A stretch of 64,000 nucleotides of DNA. Source: Neisseria dentiae. GTDB lineage: Bacteria; Pseudomonadota; Gammaproteobacteria; Burkholderiales; Neisseriaceae. The stretch lies in the NCBI RefSeq assembly GCF_014055005.1, contig NZ_CP059570.1, positions 2,046,001 to 2,110,000 on the forward strand, read 5' to 3'. The notes beneath the pieces were generated by a model. It did no database searches, had not been told where the DNA came from, and saw nothing but the letters and a program-made list of their open reading frames with translations. The translations under genes and the position numbers were made by a program. Shown one piece after another: positions 62,201 through 64,000 of this stretch; the first letter of the stretch is position 1, and each line of letters starts with the position of its first letter.

Positions 62201-62411
62201 GATGACCTCGCTCGCCTTCGGCTTCGGCGTGCTGCCGCTGGCACTGGGTACCGGCGCGGGTGCTGCCAGCCGGGTTGCCATCGGCACGGCGGTGCTCGGC
62301 GGCACGGTGATTTCGACCGTGCTCGGTTTGCTGTTTGTTCCGGTGTTTTTCGTATGGGTGAGGGCGTGGGTGCAAAAACGGAACCAAACCGCTGAAAACA
62401 CCAGCATATAA
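59292..62411 (+). CDS. RND efflux pump inner-membrane permease (AcrB/MtrD-like HAE1 family)
   Basis: 1039 residues, full length for HAE1 pumps. The opening MAHFFIRRPVFAWVLAIFI, LPLEQYPNIAPPQISV and the TM4 proton-relay motif GLLVDDAIVVVENVERVMHEKG with its two aspartates are intact. Two sets of hydrophobic helices surround large periplasmic loops (pore-domain segments EVLKTLLEAVVLVVIVMYVF and GLAAKNAILIVEFA). It should export drugs, detergents or host lipids by proton antiport. No membrane-fusion or outer-membrane partner gene is adjacent and the upstream DNA is IS debris, so it either borrows partners or has lost them. One in-frame uptake sequence near 60823. It may be distinct from the species' own MtrD. 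Confidence 0.92.
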   Translation: MAHFFIRRPVFAWVLAIFITFAGALSLLALPLEQYPNIAPPQISVVARYTGASAETVNDSVTQVIEQQMKGLDDLMYMSSTADSSGQSRSTLTFEPGTDIDVAQVQVQNALQQTLSRLPNEVQERGVTVTKGGQDNLVTWMFTTDDPDVSRVMITDYLASNLVDVLARIDGVAEITLYGSPYAMRVWLNPDKLEAYQLVPSDVVAAIQSQNVQVSAGQLGQLPAAANQMLNVPIQARGKFSTVAEFENIILKSTAGGAAVTLKDVARVELGAESADVQNRLNGREAGAFGVVLADNANALDVAAAVEARIRAMEPGFPYGMKAQTSQDSVPFVKASLEEVLKTLLEAVVLVVIVMYVFLQSWRATLIPAVAVPVVLMGTLGVLALLGYSINMLTMFALVLAIGLLVDDAIVVVENVERVMHEKGLDAKTATEKSMQEISSALVGIGMVLSAVFVPMAFFPGSTGVIYRQFAVTIIAAMGFSVLVALTLSPAMCAQFLKAKAHNNPGGGLFRRPLRAFNRGFERASAWYGATAGKLLQRGKIMLAAFAGILAVCAALFVWLPTSFLPEEDQGFLSVSITLPPGATDARTQKIVAELTDYFMQQPEVATVHALTGIRGSQGYGQITLRLKPWDERTGGEHTAAALARRIAAEMRKRTDARIFVSLPPVVRGLGSAGGVSFMIKDMNGAGYDALVAAKDRFIELARNSPYLDSVRTNNQDARTQLKVDLDNFKAAAHQIEPAAVNQLLNNALGGTYVNDFIHNGRIKHVYVQADAPFRMQPQDIGNWKVRNTAGQMIPLSAVSTIRWDIAPPQLIRFNGSLAMEMQAGVKSGASSGDAMREVQNIMAQLPNGFDYEWTGASLQEQRAGSQAPLLYAISILFVFLCLAALYESWSVPFAVILAAALGVLGALAATSLRGLNNDVFFQVGLLTTVGLAAKNAILIVEFAMQLQAQGKTAFAAAVEAARLRLRPIVMTSLAFGFGVLPLALGTGAGAASRVAIGTAVLGGTVISTVLGLLFVPVFFVWVRAWVQKRNQTAENTSI

Positions 62412-62429
62412 AAAACACGCCGGCCACGG

Positions 62430-62577
62430 GCTTTGTAAAAATACCTCAAGGCCGTCTGAAATGCTTGAATCCCGTCATTTCCGCACAGGCGTGAATGACG
62501 GGATTCGGCTTTTTAGCAAATGGAGGCCTTTGCAAAATTCGTTTAGGCCGTCTGAAAATATTTTTGCAAAAGTCTCT
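62430..62577. repeat. Intergenic mosaic module before mnmG end
   Basis: Contains TTTGTAAAAATACC, two uptake sequences, a degenerate dRS3-like unit (GTCATTTCCGCACAGGCGTGAATGAC), CCTTTGCAAAATTC and TTTTGCAAAAGTCTC. It closes the gap between the convergent RND and mnmG genes. Confidence 0.65.
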
Positions 62578-62579
62578 GC

Positions 62580-64000
62580 CTACTTCGCGTCTTTAAACCC
62601 GCGTTTCAGATGCACCATCAGCAAAGCCACCGCAGCGGGCGTTACACCGGAAATACGGCTGGCCTGGCCGACTGTTTCGGGGCGGTGCTGGTTGAGTTTC
62701 TGCTGCACCTCCGCCGACAAGCCCTTGACCTTGCCATAATCAATGTCGGCAGGCAGATTCAGCGTTTCGAGGTCGCGGCGGCTTTCGATTTCGTCGTTTT
62801 GGCGGTCGATATAACCTTGGTATTTCACTTGGATTTCCACTTGCTCGGTTACCTCATCGGCCAGGTTTTCAGACGGCATGGCGCCTTCCAGCGTCATCAG
62901 CTCGGCGTAACCGATATTGGGGCGGCGCAGCAAATCGTGCAGGTTGGCTTCGCGCGAGAGTTTTTGGCCGAACACGCGCACTTGTTCGCCCTCCGGCAGT
63001 TTCTGCGGGGTGTACCAAGTGGTTTTCAGGCGCTGGATTTCGCGCTCAATGGCCTCACGTTTTTCGTTGAACGCACGCCATTGCGCTTCGCCGACCAAGC
63101 CGATTTTGCGGCCCTCTTCGGTGAGGCGCATATCGGCGTTGTCCTCCCGCAATTGCAGGCGGTATTCGGCGCGGCTGGTAAACATGCGGTAGGGTTCGTT
63201 CACGCCTTTAGTAATCAAATCGTCCACCAACACGCCCAAATAAGCCTGCTCGCGGCGCAACAGAAGCGGCTCTTGTTCGCGCACATATTGCACGGCGTTG
63301 GCACCGGCCAGCAAGCCTTGTGCGGCGGCTTCTTCGTAGCCGGTGGTGCCGTTGATTTGGCCGGCGAAAAAGAGGCCGGCGATGGTTTTGGTTTCCAAAC
63401 TGGCTTTGAGGTTGCGCGGGTCGAAATAGTCGTATTCGATGGCATAGCCGGGGCGCAGGATGTGGGCGTTTTCCAAGCCTTTCATCGAGCGCACGAGCGC
63501 CAATTGAATATCGAACGGCAGGCTGGTGGAAATGCCGTTGGGGTAGTATTCGTGGGTGGTCAGGCCTTCCGGCTCGAGAAAAATCTGGTGGCTGTCTTTA
63601 TCGGCGAAGCGGTTGATTTTGTCTTCGATCGACGGGCAATAGCGCGGCCCCACGCCTTCGATTTTGCCGGTAAACATCGGGCTGCGGTCGAAACCGGAGC
63701 GGATAATCTCGTGCGTGTGCAGATTGGTGTGGGTAATCCAGCAGGAAACCTGGCGCGGGTGCATGGCGGCATTGCCGCGCACGGACATCACCGGCACGGG
63801 CGTGTCGCCGGGTTGTTCGGTGAGCTGCGAAAAGTCGATGGTGCGGCCGTCAATGCGCGGCGGCGTGCCGGTTTTCAGGCGCGACACCGGCAGATTCAAT
63901 TCTTTCAGATGGCCCGACAAACCTTGCGCGGCCGGGTCGCCGGCACGGCCGCCGGCGTAGTTTTCCAAACCGATGTGGATTTTGCCCGCCAGAAACGTGC
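62580..64000 (-). CDS. mnmG: tRNA uridine 5-carboxymethylaminomethyl modification enzyme MnmG, 3' part
   Basis: The frame is open to the right edge, giving about 473 C-terminal residues of a protein normally about 630 long. MnmG (GidA) with MnmE modifies the wobble uridine of several tRNAs using FAD and a folate. Visible are KTGTPPRIDGRTIDFS, GPRYCPSIEDKINRF, LEPEGLTTHEYYPNGISTSLP, AGQINGTTGYEEAAAQGLLAG and SRAEYRLQLREDNAD, and the C-terminal helical domain ends GQASRISGVTPAAVALLMVHL. The FAD-binding start is outside the window. Confidence 0.96.
   Translation of the reverse strand, partial: TFLAGKIHIGLENYAGGRAGDPAAQGLSGHLKELNLPVSRLKTGTPPRIDGRTIDFSQLTEQPGDTPVPVMSVRGNAAMHPRQVSCWITHTNLHTHEIIRSGFDRSPMFTGKIEGVGPRYCPSIEDKINRFADKDSHQIFLEPEGLTTHEYYPNGISTSLPFDIQLALVRSMKGLENAHILRPGYAIEYDYFDPRNLKASLETKTIAGLFFAGQINGTTGYEEAAAQGLLAGANAVQYVREQEPLLLRREQAYLGVLVDDLITKGVNEPYRMFTSRAEYRLQLREDNADMRLTEEGRKIGLVGEAQWRAFNEKREAIEREIQRLKTTWYTPQKLPEGEQVRVFGQKLSREANLHDLLRRPNIGYAELMTLEGAMPSENLADEVTEQVEIQVKYQGYIDRQNDEIESRRDLETLNLPADIDYGKVKGLSAEVQQKLNQHRPETVGQASRISGVTPAAVALLMVHLKRGFKDAK

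Noticed and set aside
59292..62411. Naming the RND pump mtrD
   Set aside because: The N-terminal region differs from what I recall of gonococcal MtrD and there is no mtrC or mtrE beside it, so the general family name is safer.

Overview
The window looks like chromosome from a Neisseria species. The 10-12 base DNA uptake sequence (DUS) is scattered everywhere, mostly in the form AGGCCGTCTGAA (the AG-DUS dialect), often as inverted pairs acting as gene-end hairpins. Correia-type and dRS3-type intergenic repeats and Neisseria-style gene content agree. Most genes are GC-rich. The main exceptions are the immunity genes at 42-48 kb, the insertion-sequence remnants, and the stretches around 6 kb and 8 kb. 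I cannot name the species from sequence alone.

Layout. 1-3.2 kb: an edge fragment, a fused pabB-pabC folate gene and an AcuI/YhdH-type oxidoreductase. 3.3-5.9 kb: a large RTX-type calcium-binding protein built on near-identical 378-bp repeats. 6.6-11.3 kb: small envelope proteins, a lone S24/CI-type repressor, a nitrobindin-like protein and a tannase-like lipoprotein. 11.5-17.7 kb: fdhD-fdhE, a small acetyltransferase, ribokinase, a Correia element and ileS. 17.7-20 kb: insertion-sequence debris. 20-28.9 kb: a MoxR/DUF58/transglutaminase operon, then tsaB-rimI-UDG-like and a Pat-like acetyltransferase. 28.9-30.9 kb: the rpsP-rimM-trmD-rplS operon. 31.3-41.7 kb: an ABC ATPase, a DUF1289 protein, parA, thiE, sspA-sspB, a dispersin B homologue, pepN and a methyltransferase.

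41.8-49.9 kb is the outstanding region. On the minus strand lies one full-length polymorphic-toxin-like gene (599 aa). Behind it are seven partial copies of its C-terminal domain, and seven small immunity-like genes alternate with the toxin ends. The toxin ends and the C-terminal halves of the immunity genes fall into three matched subfamilies in the order A-B-C-A-B-C-A. The units are separated by inverted uptake-sequence hairpins, and four of these hairpins carry a different dialect (TGCCTGTCTGAA) that I saw nowhere else in the window. The array looks like a silent-cassette reservoir for diversifying toxin and immunity specificity, made by tandem duplication of a three-cassette block and then shuffled by recombination inside the immunity genes.

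50-64 kb: an LD-carboxypeptidase, a HIT protein, a second RTX protein, an AmpG-type muropeptide transporter, a zinc-ribbon membrane protein, argA, an IS5-type transposase remnant split by two identical 117-bp MITE-like elements, an RND efflux permease without its partner genes, and the 3' part of mnmG running off the right edge.
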